DNA of 64,000 nt from Thioclava sp. SK-1 (lineage in GTDB: Bacteria > Pseudomonadota > Alphaproteobacteria > Rhodobacterales > Rhodobacteraceae), in contig NZ_MDHA01000044.1 in assembly GCF_001705665.1 (NCBI RefSeq), positions 308,302 through 372,301 of the forward strand. The letters are read 5' to 3'. Below are positions 7,873 to 16,792 of the stretch, piece after piece. Both the position numbers and the translations under genes were made by a program. Within the stretch, counting starts at the first letter, position 1; each line of letters begins with the position of its first letter. A model generated the notes under the pieces. It had not been told where the DNA came from, did not search any database, and saw nothing but the letters and a program-made list of their open reading frames with translations.

Positions 7873-9039
7873 TCATGTTATGGGCAAGCGGGTCTCTACC
7901 ATCGTCGCATACCAGCTGGAGCCGAAGGGAATCGCATCATCATCGAAATTATAGGCCGGGTGATGCACGCTGGCGGTATCGCCATTGCCAACAAAAATAT
8001 ATGCGCCCGGGCGTTCTTCCAGCATATAGCTGAAATCCTCGGCCCCCATCATGGGGTCAATCCCGATCTGGACATCGGGGGACACGATCTTGGCCGCCTC
8101 AATCGCATAGGCGGTGTTATCGGGCGCATTCATCGTCACCGGATAGCCACGGTCATAGGTGATATCGACGGATGCACCAAAGGCTTCCGCCGTGGCGGTC
8201 ACAACCTTAGTAAACCGCTCTTGCACGAAATCACGCAGTTTGGGATCTAGGCTGCGCACGGTTCCTTTCAGCGTAACCGTCTGACTGATGACGTTATAGG
8301 CCGTAGATTCCGATTGGAATGCACAGACCGAAACAACGGCATTGCCCAGCGGATCAACATTGCGCGAGACAATCGACTGTAGCGCCACGACAATCTGGCT
8401 GCCCACAAGCACGGAATCCACGGTAATCTGCGGCTTCGCGGCATGGCCCCCGACACCCGTCACCACCACTTCGAAATGATCTGCTGCCGCCATCATTGCA
8501 CCTTCGCGGATGGCAAATTGGCCGATGGGCATGCCCGGCTGATTGTGCATACCATAGACTTCATCGATGCCAAATTTCTCCATCAGACCATCGTCACACA
8601 TGGCCAGACCACCGCCGCCGCCCTCTTCTGCGGGTTGGAAGATGACAACGGCGGTGCCATCGAAATTCCGTGTCTCGGCGAGGTATTTCGCCGCCCCCAG
8701 CAACATCGCGGTATGCCCATCATGGCCGCAAGCATGCATCACACCCGGTGTTTTAGAGGCATACTCCACACCGGTTTGTTCCACAATTGGCAGTGCATCC
8801 ATATCTGCACGCAGCCCGATCACCCGACCCGAGGCATTGGTCCTTCCCCTGATCACCCCGACGACACCGGTGCGGCCCAGCCCCGTGACCACTTCATCCA
8901 CGCCGAAGCTTTGCAACAGTTCCGTCACCTTGCCAGCGGTGCGATGAACCTCATACAGCAGTTCCGGGTTTTCGTGGAAATCGCGGCGCCACCGGGTGAT
9001 TTCGTTCAACATTTCCGCGAAGCGATTTTTGATTGGCAT
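7873..9039 (-). CDS. M20-family amidohydrolase (hippurate hydrolase / aminoacylase type)
   Basis: A 388-residue M20D peptidase-family protein. It opens with WRRDFHENPELLYEVHRTA, typical of IAA-amino-acid and hippurate hydrolases. Metal ligands are visible in MHACGHDGHTAM, the PAEEGGGG segment and the near-terminal GAEDFSYM. Such enzymes hydrolyse N-acyl amino acids using two metal ions; the acyl substrate is unknown. It is the last gene of a minus-strand group with an FAD oxidase and an ArgE-like deacetylase, divergent from a dipeptide ABC operon, so uptake and hydrolysis of acylated amino acids or small peptides is a reasonable inference. Confidence 0.88.
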   Translation of the reverse strand: MPIKNRFAEMLNEITRWRRDFHENPELLYEVHRTAGKVTELLQSFGVDEVVTGLGRTGVVGVIRGRTNASGRVIGLRADMDALPIVEQTGVEYASKTPGVMHACGHDGHTAMLLGAAKYLAETRNFDGTAVVIFQPAEEGGGGGLAMCDDGLMEKFGIDEVYGMHNQPGMPIGQFAIREGAMMAAADHFEVVVTGVGGHAAKPQITVDSVLVGSQIVVALQSIVSRNVDPLGNAVVSVCAFQSESTAYNVISQTVTLKGTVRSLDPKLRDFVQERFTKVVTATAEAFGASVDITYDRGYPVTMNAPDNTAYAIEAAKIVSPDVQIGIDPMMGAEDFSYMLEERPGAYIFVGNGDTASVHHPAYNFDDDAIPFGSSWYATMVETRLPIT

Positions 9040-9083
9040 AACGCCCCCTATTCATTTTTCGATGTTTTTTGCGCGGTAGCGGG

Positions 9084-10421
9084 TCAAAATTTTGGCCCAA
9101 GGTCAATTTTCGAACTATCCGTGAAACGTGATAGGCGGAACCGGCTGAGATCATGCCCAGCTGGCCGCCCCAGCATCAGATCGGCCATCACACGGCCAAT
9201 ACCCGGCCCGATCCCAAACCCATGACCCGACAGCCCTGTCGCCACCCAGAACCCCGGCACCGAGGTTTCATCCAAAACGGGCACCGTGTCTGGCATCACG
9301 TCAATCATCCCGGCCCAGCTGTCTTGCAGCCGTATTGGTCCTAAATGTGGGAAAGCACGCGAGAATGCGCTGCGTGTCTTGTCCAAGAGCAGCGCGTTTG
9401 GCTTGGGATCCAAGACCCGCATCGCCTCGAATGGGGTCGCATCCTCCCCCGTCCAGCTGCGCGGCGTGCGCCATGCGTCAGGAAAGCCTGCCGGCGCCAT
9501 CGGTTGTAAGCTGGTCTGGCTGAAATCACGCAAAAGCTGTGGCAAGAAGGCTGTGAAATGGCGGAATGCGTCTGGCCCGACCCAAAAATCATGCTGCGTC
9601 CCTGGCGCGAGCGTATATCCGCCATCCGCCCGTCTGCGAAACGCAAATTCACGATCCGCACCAGATGTTTCGCCCAACAGCGGCAACGCCTGCGTCCGCG
9701 CCACCGACGCGCGCACGGCAAGCTGCGGGAATATCACCCCTTCATTACGGGCAAAAAGCGATGACCAAGCGCCGCCCGTCAATAAGACCTGCTCGCAGTC
9801 GATGGTACCTGCCTCGGTCACCACGCCGCAAACCGCGCCATTGCGCCGTTCCAACGTGCGAACCGCGCAGCGCTCTCGGATCACAACACCGGCTGCAACC
9901 GCCAAATCCGACAGCATCGGTACCGCCAGAAACGGCTCTGCACGTGCATCTGACGGCGTCGTAACCCCGCCAAGCCAACCCGCAGAATTGGGAGCCATTG
10001 CCTGTACCTGCGCCGATGTCAGTAATTGGCTATCCAGACCAAATTGTTGTGCAAGTGATACCCAGCGTGCATTGCCTTCCATTTTTTCCGGCGTATTGGC
10101 CAGATAAGTGACACCACAGGTTTTAAACCCCAGCTCCGGCCCCAGCTCTTTTGCCAACCCGTGCCACAGCCGCAGCGCCTCCATCATGATCGGCAGCTCT
10201 GCCGGGTCGCGCCCTTGTTGCCGGATCCAGCCCCAATTGCGGCCAGACTGTTCCCCGGCAATGCGCCCCTTTTCACACAGAACAACTCGGCGTCCCGCAC
10301 GGGCCAGAAAATACGCGCTCATGATGCCGGCGATGCCGCCGCCAATCACGACAACATCCGTCTGTTCTGGCAACTGTGCGCGATGGCGCGGACTGCTGTT
10401 CATTGAAATCGGAATACCCAC
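9084..10421 (-). CDS. FAD-dependent oxidoreductase, D-amino-acid oxidase-like (DAO) family
   Basis: A 445-residue protein. The N-terminal dinucleotide-binding motif is VVVIGGGIAGIMSAYFLARAG (about 23-43), followed by SGRNWGWIRQQGRD, a signature of DadA/puuB-like amine and amino-acid oxidases. The C-terminal FAD-contacting segment GLSGHGFGIGPGIG is present. It should oxidise an amine or amino acid, passing electrons to oxygen or quinone; the substrate is not evident. The GTG start at 10421 has AAGGG 8 nt upstream; an in-frame ATG lies at 10403. It lies 17 nt after the ArgE-like gene, so the two are probably co-transcribed. Confidence 0.85.
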   Translation of the reverse strand: MGIPISMNSSPRHRAQLPEQTDVVVIGGGIAGIMSAYFLARAGRRVVLCEKGRIAGEQSGRNWGWIRQQGRDPAELPIMMEALRLWHGLAKELGPELGFKTCGVTYLANTPEKMEGNARWVSLAQQFGLDSQLLTSAQVQAMAPNSAGWLGGVTTPSDARAEPFLAVPMLSDLAVAAGVVIRERCAVRTLERRNGAVCGVVTEAGTIDCEQVLLTGGAWSSLFARNEGVIFPQLAVRASVARTQALPLLGETSGADREFAFRRRADGGYTLAPGTQHDFWVGPDAFRHFTAFLPQLLRDFSQTSLQPMAPAGFPDAWRTPRSWTGEDATPFEAMRVLDPKPNALLLDKTRSAFSRAFPHLGPIRLQDSWAGMIDVMPDTVPVLDETSVPGFWVATGLSGHGFGIGPGIGRVMADLMLGRPAGHDLSRFRLSRFTDSSKIDLGPKF

Positions 10422-10438
10422 AATATTTACCCTTCAAA

Positions 10439-11593
10439 TCAGTCGCATAACCGCGACACGAGGGTTTCCATAAAGGTCCACCCGGCTTCAAATTCCGAAA
10501 GCGCCAGCCACTCATCGGGCTTGTGTGCCTGCTCAATATTTCCTGGACCACAAACGGCGGCAGACCAGCCGCGTTGCTGAAACTGCCCCGCTTCTGTGCC
10601 GTAGCTGACCACTTCGGGCGCGTTTTCCCCGGTGATGTGCCGCGCCAGCAGCTCTGCCCCGCCGTCGCGTTCAGGCGCAAGCCCGGTAAAGGCGAACAGC
10701 TCGGAAACTTCGATAAAGGCTTCGTCATCCACCGCCTTCATCTGCGCCTCAATCTCGGCAACTTTGGCCATGAACACGGCGCGCCAATCTTCTGGATTTT
10801 CAGGCGGCATCACCCGAAAGCTGACATCCAATTCACATAATGCGGCGGTGATATTATGCGCTGTGCCGCCATTGATCTGGCCGCAATGCACGGTGGTCCA
10901 GGGTGGCACAAACGGGCCTTGGGGATCAGAACTGGCCTCACCTTTCTGGTTCATCTCATTGATCCAGCTCAGAATTTTTGCGGCTTCCAAAATCGCGCTG
11001 ACCCCGGTGTGCATCAAAGACGAATGGACCTCTACGCCGTGGATCGCCACTTTGAATGCCAAGCCTCCCTTATGACCAGACACCACTTTCATCTGCGTCG
11101 GCTCTCCGACGATCACGCCCGCAGCACGCGGCAGAGCCGTCATTGCTTCGATCAGAGGAATACACCCGATGCAGCCGATTTCCTCATCATGGCTTAGCGC
11201 GATCTGCAGCGGGCGTTTCAAATCCCGCTTGGCCGCCAATGCCATCGCAGCAAGCGCCAGCGCGTCGAACCCTTTCATATCACAGCAGCCCCGACCATAT
11301 AGCCGCCCGTCGCGTTCGCTGACCACCCACGGGTCCGTGCTCCACTCCTGACCGTCCACCGGCACGACATCGGTATGGCCCGACAAAACCGTCCCGCCTT
11401 CGACGGCCGGCCCCACCATCGCGTAAAGCGAGGCTTTGGGCGCATTGGGATCGGGCACAATCGTGGCCTCAATCCCCTGTTCAGCCAGCCAAGCGGCAAC
11501 CCATTCAATCAAGTCCAGGTTGCTGGACCGGCTAACCGAAGGAAACGCCACAAGGCGTTCAAGAAGCTGCCGGGCGGTGGCAAGATCGGACAT
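10439..11593 (-). CDS. argE: Acetylornithine deacetylase (ArgE family)
   Basis: A 384-residue M20A metallohydrolase. Zinc-site motifs include LSGHTDVVPV (with the Asp two after the His) and the SHDEEIGCIG segment with the catalytic Glu. The C-terminus is a dimerisation/lid region. ArgE removes acetyl from N2-acetylornithine in arginine synthesis. Next to an oxidase, a second M20 hydrolase and a peptide ABC transporter, this copy may instead act on imported N-acyl amino acids. An ATG at 11593 with GGGAG upstream is preferred over the upstream-extended frame to 11644. First gene of the leftward group. Confidence 0.8.
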   Translation of the reverse strand: MSDLATARQLLERLVAFPSVSRSSNLDLIEWVAAWLAEQGIEATIVPDPNAPKASLYAMVGPAVEGGTVLSGHTDVVPVDGQEWSTDPWVVSERDGRLYGRGCCDMKGFDALALAAMALAAKRDLKRPLQIALSHDEEIGCIGCIPLIEAMTALPRAAGVIVGEPTQMKVVSGHKGGLAFKVAIHGVEVHSSLMHTGVSAILEAAKILSWINEMNQKGEASSDPQGPFVPPWTTVHCGQINGGTAHNITAALCELDVSFRVMPPENPEDWRAVFMAKVAEIEAQMKAVDDEAFIEVSELFAFTGLAPERDGGAELLARHITGENAPEVVSYGTEAGQFQQRGWSAAVCGPGNIEQAHKPDEWLALSEFEAGWTFMETLVSRLCD

Positions 11594-11683
11594 TGGGGGC
11601 TCCCGTTTAAGATCATATTTCAGGCGAGACGCTGTCAACACCAACCATATACGTCAAGCCATGGCAGCTATGCATCTGGATTA

Positions 11684-11698
11684 TGTCGAATGTCGACA
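11684..11698. promoter_or_regulatory. Perfect dyad TGTCGA-ATG-TCGACA between argE and the ABC operon
   Basis: A 6+3+6 perfect palindrome at 11684-11698, 91 nt from the argE start (11593) and 119 nt from the ABC operon start (11818). The form suits a dimeric repressor such as a GntR-family protein, but no regulator gene is adjacent. It could control both divergent groups. Confidence 0.5.
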
Positions 11699-11726
11699 AT
11701 CAGACTTGCAAGCACAAGAAATTTAT

Positions 11727-11737
11727 CTAACAGTTAG
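11727..11737. promoter_or_regulatory. Perfect dyad CTAAC-A-GTTAG upstream of the peptide ABC operon
   Basis: A 5+1+5 palindrome in an AT-rich stretch 80 nt upstream of the first ABC gene. It could be a second operator or part of the promoter. The surrounding TTATCTAACAGTTAGTAAAA is clearly more AT-rich than neighbouring DNA. Confidence 0.4.
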
Positions 11738-11817
11738 TAAAAAATAGGCATCTGCACAGACAGGCCGCACATAAAATCGCTTAAAATCAAAGCGATACCA
11801 ACAGACTGGAGAACCAT

Positions 11818-12852
11818 ATGCCGAACGGGGCAGAGCCCGCGCTTCGCGTTGATGGGTTGAAAACCGTTTTCCGCACACGTGGCGGAGCGGTCCATGCCGT
11901 CAATTCTGTGTCTTTTGATCTTTATCCCGGGGAGCTGCTTGGGGTGGTCGGGGAGTCAGGGTCGGGCAAGTCCGTGACAATGATGTCATTGATCGGATTA
12001 TTGCCACAGCCCCCTGCGGAGATCCGCGCAGGTGAGGTAATGTTTGAAGGGGTGAACCTGCGCACTTGTTCGCCTGAACATCTGCGCAAAGTGCGCGGGC
12101 CCGGAATCGGATTCATTTTTCAAGATCCGATGACCTCTTTGAACCCGGTGTTCACGGTTGGCTATCAGCTGCGCGAACCGTTGATCAAACATATGGGATT
12201 GAACAAGAAACAGGCGCATGCCCGCGCGAAAGAGCTACTGGAACTTGTTGGCATCCCCGATGCGGAACGCCGGTTAAAGGATTATCCGCATCAATTTTCC
12301 GGCGGCATGCGTCAGCGCGTGATGATTGCAATTGCCCTGACCTGTGACCCCAAAGTGCTGATCGCGGATGAACCGACAACCGCGCTGGATGTAACCATTC
12401 AGGCCCAGATATTAGAGCTGGTGAAAGATTTACGCCAAAAACTGGGGATGGCCATTGTGTGGATCACCCATGATCTGGGCGTCATTGCCGGGATCGCGGA
12501 CCGGATTATGGTAATGTATGGTGGGCAGATCGTGGAACAAGGCCCCGTGAAAGAGGTGTTCCGCGCGCCTGCGCATCCCTACACTCAGGCGTTGCTGCGC
12601 ACTGTGCCAAGCGTGCGCGGCGATCGCGCGCCCAAACTGTCCGTGATCGAAGGGCAACCGCCGATCCTGACCGCAGCACCGGCCGCCTGTTCTTTCCGTG
12701 ATCGGTGTCCCAAGGCGTTCGATCTGTGCCACAGCCAGAACCCGCCCCGGTTTGAGGCAGGTCCGGGCCATGACGCAGCGTGTTTTTGGAATTCAGCCGC
12801 CGACTCACCGCGCGCAGCCCCTTTGATTTTGACGGAGCATGATCATGCCTGA
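11818..12852 (+). CDS. Dipeptide/oligopeptide ABC transporter ATP-binding protein (DppD/OppD type)
   Basis: A 344-residue ATPase. Walker A is GESGSGKS (45-52), the signature is FSGGMRQRV, Walker B is VLIADEPTTALD, and the C-terminal oligopeptide-transporter extension has the Cys cluster (CSFRDRCPKAFDLC) typical of OppD/DppD. It powers import of peptides or related substrates by the permeases at 15785-17816. First gene of the operon; it overlaps the next ATPase by 8 nt. The operon order ATPase-ATPase-binding protein-permease-permease differs from E. coli dpp, where the binding protein comes first. Confidence 0.95.
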   Translation: MPNGAEPALRVDGLKTVFRTRGGAVHAVNSVSFDLYPGELLGVVGESGSGKSVTMMSLIGLLPQPPAEIRAGEVMFEGVNLRTCSPEHLRKVRGPGIGFIFQDPMTSLNPVFTVGYQLREPLIKHMGLNKKQAHARAKELLELVGIPDAERRLKDYPHQFSGGMRQRVMIAIALTCDPKVLIADEPTTALDVTIQAQILELVKDLRQKLGMAIVWITHDLGVIAGIADRIMVMYGGQIVEQGPVKEVFRAPAHPYTQALLRTVPSVRGDRAPKLSVIEGQPPILTAAPAACSFRDRCPKAFDLCHSQNPPRFEAGPGHDAACFWNSAADSPRAAPLILTEHDHA

Positions 12853-13882
12853 TGCCACCAAACCACCCTTGGTGCAGGTGCAAGGCCTGAAAATGTATTT
12901 TCCGATCACCGCAGGTGTGTTTCGCAAACATGTGGGGGATGTGAAGGCGGTTGATAACGTCTCCTTTGACATTCACGAAGGTGAGACACTGGGGCTGGTC
13001 GGCGAATCGGGCTGCGGGAAATCGACCACAGGACGCGCGATTTTGCGGCTGTATGAGCCTACGGCAGGCAGCGTAAAAATCGACGGGATCGAAATCGCGA
13101 AGGCCGATGAGCGCCAGTTGCGGCGAATGCGCCCGACCATGCAGATGGTGTTCCAAGATCCGCAGGCCAGTCTGAACCCGCGCATGACAATTGCCGGCAT
13201 CATCAGCGAGCCCCTAGACGAGCATACGCAGCTATCGAAAAAGGAAAAGTTGCTGCGGGTGTATGAGCTGATGGATCAGGTGGGGCTGAACCGCACCTTT
13301 GCCAATCGCTACCCACATGAATTTTCCGGTGGGCAACGGCAGCGCATTGGAATTGCGCGTGCCTTGGCGCTGAATCCCAAATTTATCATTTGTGACGAAC
13401 CGATTGCCGCATTGGATGTGTCGATCCAGGCGCAGGTGGTCAACCTGCTAGAAGAGCTGCAAGATCGGCTGGGCCTGACCTATCTGTTCATCAGCCATGA
13501 CCTTTCGATGGTGCGCCATATCGCGGATCGCGTCGCGGTGATGTATCTGGGCCAAATCGTAGAGCTTGCACCGCGCGACGCGGTTTATGCACAGCCCCTG
13601 CACCCCTATACGCAAGCGTTGCTATCTGCGGTTCCAGAACCGGACCCTGAGGCCGAGGTCGACCGCCATCGCATCTTACTGACGGGGGATGTGCCCTCCC
13701 CCGCAAATCCGCCCAAGGGCTGCAATTTTTGCACGCGTTGCCCACAGGTGAAACCAATTTGCCACGAGATTGAACCCAGATTCCAAGAGGTTGAACCGGG
13801 GCGATATGTGTCCTGCCATATTTATCAGGACCAAAACACGACTGCCGGAAACACGGCGGCACCGCAGACCGAACTGGTCTGA
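12845..13882 (+). CDS. Dipeptide/oligopeptide ABC transporter ATP-binding protein (DppF/OppF type)
   Basis: A 345-residue ATPase with Walker A GESGCGKST (53-61), signature FSGGQRQRIGIA, Walker B FIICDEPIAALD, and the C-terminal Cys cluster (CNFCTRCPQVKPIC). The pair DppD/DppF forms the nucleotide-binding heterodimer. An ATG at 12845 is chosen because GGAG lies 7 nt upstream; another ATG at 12839 is too close to that site. It is followed after 34 nt by the substrate-binding protein gene. Confidence 0.95.
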   Translation: MPDATKPPLVQVQGLKMYFPITAGVFRKHVGDVKAVDNVSFDIHEGETLGLVGESGCGKSTTGRAILRLYEPTAGSVKIDGIEIAKADERQLRRMRPTMQMVFQDPQASLNPRMTIAGIISEPLDEHTQLSKKEKLLRVYELMDQVGLNRTFANRYPHEFSGGQRQRIGIARALALNPKFIICDEPIAALDVSIQAQVVNLLEELQDRLGLTYLFISHDLSMVRHIADRVAVMYLGQIVELAPRDAVYAQPLHPYTQALLSAVPEPDPEAEVDRHRILLTGDVPSPANPPKGCNFCTRCPQVKPICHEIEPRFQEVEPGRYVSCHIYQDQNTTAGNTAAPQTELV

Positions 13883-13916
13883 CCCAACAAAAATAGTCCA
13901 TAACGGAGAGGACAGA

Positions 13917-15620
13917 ATGAAACATATCACCGCTTTGCTGGGCGCAGTCGCGGCCATTGGGATTGCCCCAGCGGCATTTGCCGAACGCGGCGCTGACGGT
14001 CAGGTCAATGTGATCTATTGGCAAGCCCCGTCCACCATGAACCCATATTTGTCAGCCGGGACGAAGGATGTTGAAGCCTCGTCTTTGGTGTTGGAACCAC
14101 TGGCTGGTTTCAACGAAAAAGGTGAAATCATCCCCCGTCTTGTGACGGAAATCCCGAGCCTGGAAAACGGTGGCATCGCGCAGGATCTGACATCGATCAC
14201 CTGGCATATCACGCCGGGGTTGAAATGGTCCGATGGCACGCCATTGACCGCCGAAGATGCGGCGTTTACCGCGCAATATTGTATGCACCCAGAGGGCGGC
14301 TGCGCCTATCTGGCACGATATGAGGGCATTCAATCAGTTGAAGCCTTGGATGATCTGACCGTCAAGATCACCTATGATGCGCCACGCCCGAACCCGTTTA
14401 CAGCCTTCACCGGCGCCACCTCGCCGGTTTTGCAAAAAGCACAGTTTGAGAAATGCCTGGGCGCTGCCGCCTCCAGCTGCACCGCGGAAAATTTCAACCC
14501 GATCGGCACAGGGCCGTTCCGCGTCACCGAATTCCGTACCAATGACGTGATCACAATGGAGGCAAATCCAGAATATCGCGATGCGGCTAAACCTGCGTTT
14601 TCAACATTGGTACTGAAAGGTGGGGGCGATGCGGCTGCGGCAGGGCGTGCCGTTCTGGAAACAGGCGAATTCGACTATGCGTGGAATTTGCAGCTTGCCC
14701 CCGATGTTTTGGCTGCGATGGAAGCCAAAGGCAAAGGCGAACTGGTGGTAGGTTTTGGCACATTGGTCGAGCGGCTGGAAATGAATATGACAGATCCATC
14801 CTCCGATCTGCCGGAGGGCGAGCGCTCGACTGCGGCTCATCCACATCCGATCTTGTCGGATGAACGCGTCCGACGTGCGTTATCGATGGCGATTGATCGC
14901 AACATTTTAACGGAAATCGGCTATGGTCAGGCAGGGCGCGCGACCTGTAATCTGGTGCCGGCCCCGGCAATGTTTGCCTCTGACAACACCGAATGTCTGA
15001 CACAGGATATGGCCGGCGCGAAGGCCTTGCTGGATGACGCAGGCTGGACTGATACGGATGGCGATGGCATTCGTGACAAAGATGGCAAAGCGCTAAGCTT
15101 GCTGTTCCAAAGCTCCACCAATGCCGTGCGCCAAGATTTTCAATCGATCATCAAACAATGGTGGTCCGAGCTGGGTGTCGAGACCGAATTGAAAAACGTT
15201 GATGGCTCGGTCTTCTTTGGTGGCGATGCAGGCTCGCCCGATACGTTCCAGAAATTTTATGCCGATGTGGAGATGTATGCCAACAATTTCGACGGCACGG
15301 ATCCAGAGCCCTACCTGGCACAATATACATGTTCAAAAGCGCCACGTCCGGCAACGCAATGGCAAGGCGAAAACATCAACCGTTTCTGTGATGAAGCCTA
15401 TGATGAAAAGGTCAAAGAGCTGGGCCTGACCGGAGAGCTGACGGAACGCGCGACCCTTGCGAAAGCCATGAATGACATGCTGACCAAAGACACAATGACC
15501 ATCGTGCCTTTGGTCGATCGTGGTCGTGTTTCGGCGAAATCCAATACACTGGGTGGGGTGGTGCTCAACACTTGGGATTCAGAGCTTTGGAACGCGTCAG
15601 ACTGGTATCGGGCTGAATAA
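13917..15620 (+). CDS. Peptide-type ABC transporter substrate-binding protein (SBP family 5)
   Basis: A 567-residue periplasmic protein. The signal peptide covers about residues 1-22 (ends AAFA), and the mature start QVNVIYWQAPSTMNPYLSAG is typical of family 5 solute-binding proteins. An ATG at 13917 follows GGAGAGGACAG; the frame extends upstream but only through the preceding gene. It has several Cys pairs and a DTDGDGIRDKDG loop (about 380) resembling a calcium-binding loop, seen in related homologues. Ligand unknown: peptides, N-acyl amino acids or opines are all possible. Two strong hairpins follow the stop before the permease genes. Confidence 0.93.
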   Translation: MKHITALLGAVAAIGIAPAAFAERGADGQVNVIYWQAPSTMNPYLSAGTKDVEASSLVLEPLAGFNEKGEIIPRLVTEIPSLENGGIAQDLTSITWHITPGLKWSDGTPLTAEDAAFTAQYCMHPEGGCAYLARYEGIQSVEALDDLTVKITYDAPRPNPFTAFTGATSPVLQKAQFEKCLGAAASSCTAENFNPIGTGPFRVTEFRTNDVITMEANPEYRDAAKPAFSTLVLKGGGDAAAAGRAVLETGEFDYAWNLQLAPDVLAAMEAKGKGELVVGFGTLVERLEMNMTDPSSDLPEGERSTAAHPHPILSDERVRRALSMAIDRNILTEIGYGQAGRATCNLVPAPAMFASDNTECLTQDMAGAKALLDDAGWTDTDGDGIRDKDGKALSLLFQSSTNAVRQDFQSIIKQWWSELGVETELKNVDGSVFFGGDAGSPDTFQKFYADVEMYANNFDGTDPEPYLAQYTCSKAPRPATQWQGENINRFCDEAYDEKVKELGLTGELTERATLAKAMNDMLTKDTMTIVPLVDRGRVSAKSNTLGGVVLNTWDSELWNASDWYRAE

Positions 15621-15647
15621 TTTTCCGCTCATTTGCCGCTTCGCGGT

Positions 15648-15722
15648 GTTCGATCCCCCTTTAGGGGATCGAACCCGGGCGGTGGCGGGGGCCGGGCCTT
15701 TGGCCCGGCCCCCGCCACCGCC
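15648..15722 (+). other. Two tandem strong hairpins between binding protein and permease genes
   Basis: Hairpin 1: GTTCGATCCCC (15648-15658) pairs perfectly with GGGGATCGAAC (15664-15674), 5-nt loop. Hairpin 2: a perfect 21-bp GC-rich stem (15678-15698 with 15702-15722), TTT loop. No T run follows, and the permease genes continue on the same strand. Such structures commonly stabilise the upstream mRNA against 3' exonucleases or cause partial termination, giving more binding protein than permease. That role is inferred. Confidence 0.75.
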
Positions 15723-15784
15723 ACCCCCCGGTCATACCGGACCGCCCTGCTAAAATGCGGACAGCCAGAAAGTATCAGCCGCCG

Positions 15785-16792
15785 ATGTTCACCTATACTT
15801 TGCGACGATTGCTGATTGCGATCCCCACGCTTTTGATCATTTCCCTGATCATATTCTTACTTTTAGAGGCCGCGCCCGGCGATCCATTGGGTGATGTTCC
15901 TTTAACCGTCCCGCCGGAGGTCAAAGCCAAGATGCGCGAAGCACTTGGTCTGAATTCGGCCTGGTGGGTACGCTATCTTTTGTGGTTAAAACAGTTTTTC
16001 TGGGTCGAGCCGGTTCACCTGTGGGATTATACCTTTGGCACGCATTTTGGCGACGGTATGCAGCGCGTTATTTCATTTCAATCGCGCCAACCCGTGATGG
16101 CCATCATTGCCGAGCGGATGCCACAAACATTGATGGTTGTGGGGCTGGCCTATATCGTTGGCGTATTGATTGCACTGCCGATCGGGATCATTTCCGCCTA
16201 TAAGCAGTATAGCTGGTTCGACAATATCGGCACATTCATCGCCATGCTGGGGTTTTCGGTTCCCACGTTCTTTACTGGCGTGGTATTGATCATCGTTTTC
16301 GCGGTAAAGCTGCAATGGTTTCCTTCGGTCTATGACACAATGTTAGAGGTCACCGATTGGTCAAGCTTTTGGCAACAAATCCGGCAGATGGTTATGCCCG
16401 TCACGGTATTGGCCCTGTATAATGCTGCGCAAATCTCGCGGTTCATGCGGGCCTCGATGCTTGACAACCTGGGACAAGATTATGTGCGCACGGCACGCGC
16501 CAAAGGGCTAACCGAAAATGTCGTCGTGTTGATCCATGTGCTGCGCAATTCCATGATCCCTGTGATCACTGTTATCGCCCTGGGTGTTCCCACGATTTTC
16601 GGCGGCGCGATCATCACCGAGCAGGTGTTCAAGGTAAACGGCCTGGGCCAGCAATTGATCTTATCGATCTATGCCAATGACCTGCCAATGGTCATGACGC
16701 TGACGTTCATCTTTGCCATCCTTATCGTTCTTTTCAATCTGGTTGCCGATCTACTGTACGGCATTCTCGACCCACGGATCCGCTATGATTAA
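15785..16792 (+). CDS. Dipeptide-type ABC transporter permease (DppB type)
   Basis: A 335-residue inner-membrane permease with about six helices. It begins MFTYTLRRLLIAIPTLL, the usual DppB start. The EAA loop is visible as YVRTARAKGLTENVV (about 240). The frame extends 10 codons upstream to an ATG at 15755, but the family start matches 15785. A Trp-rich periplasmic loop (residues 60-80) is typical of the longer DppB proteins in this order. It overlaps the next permease by 8 nt. Confidence 0.93.
   Translation: MFTYTLRRLLIAIPTLLIISLIIFLLLEAAPGDPLGDVPLTVPPEVKAKMREALGLNSAWWVRYLLWLKQFFWVEPVHLWDYTFGTHFGDGMQRVISFQSRQPVMAIIAERMPQTLMVVGLAYIVGVLIALPIGIISAYKQYSWFDNIGTFIAMLGFSVPTFFTGVVLIIVFAVKLQWFPSVYDTMLEVTDWSSFWQQIRQMVMPVTVLALYNAAQISRFMRASMLDNLGQDYVRTARAKGLTENVVVLIHVLRNSMIPVITVIALGVPTIFGGAIITEQVFKVNGLGQQLILSIYANDLPMVMTLTFIFAILIVLFNLVADLLYGILDPRIRYD

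Noticed and set aside
8443..9225. A 260-codon plus-strand frame opposite the M20 amidohydrolase
   Set aside because: Antisense to a conserved metal-site-bearing enzyme; His/Pro-rich translation typical of antisense noise.
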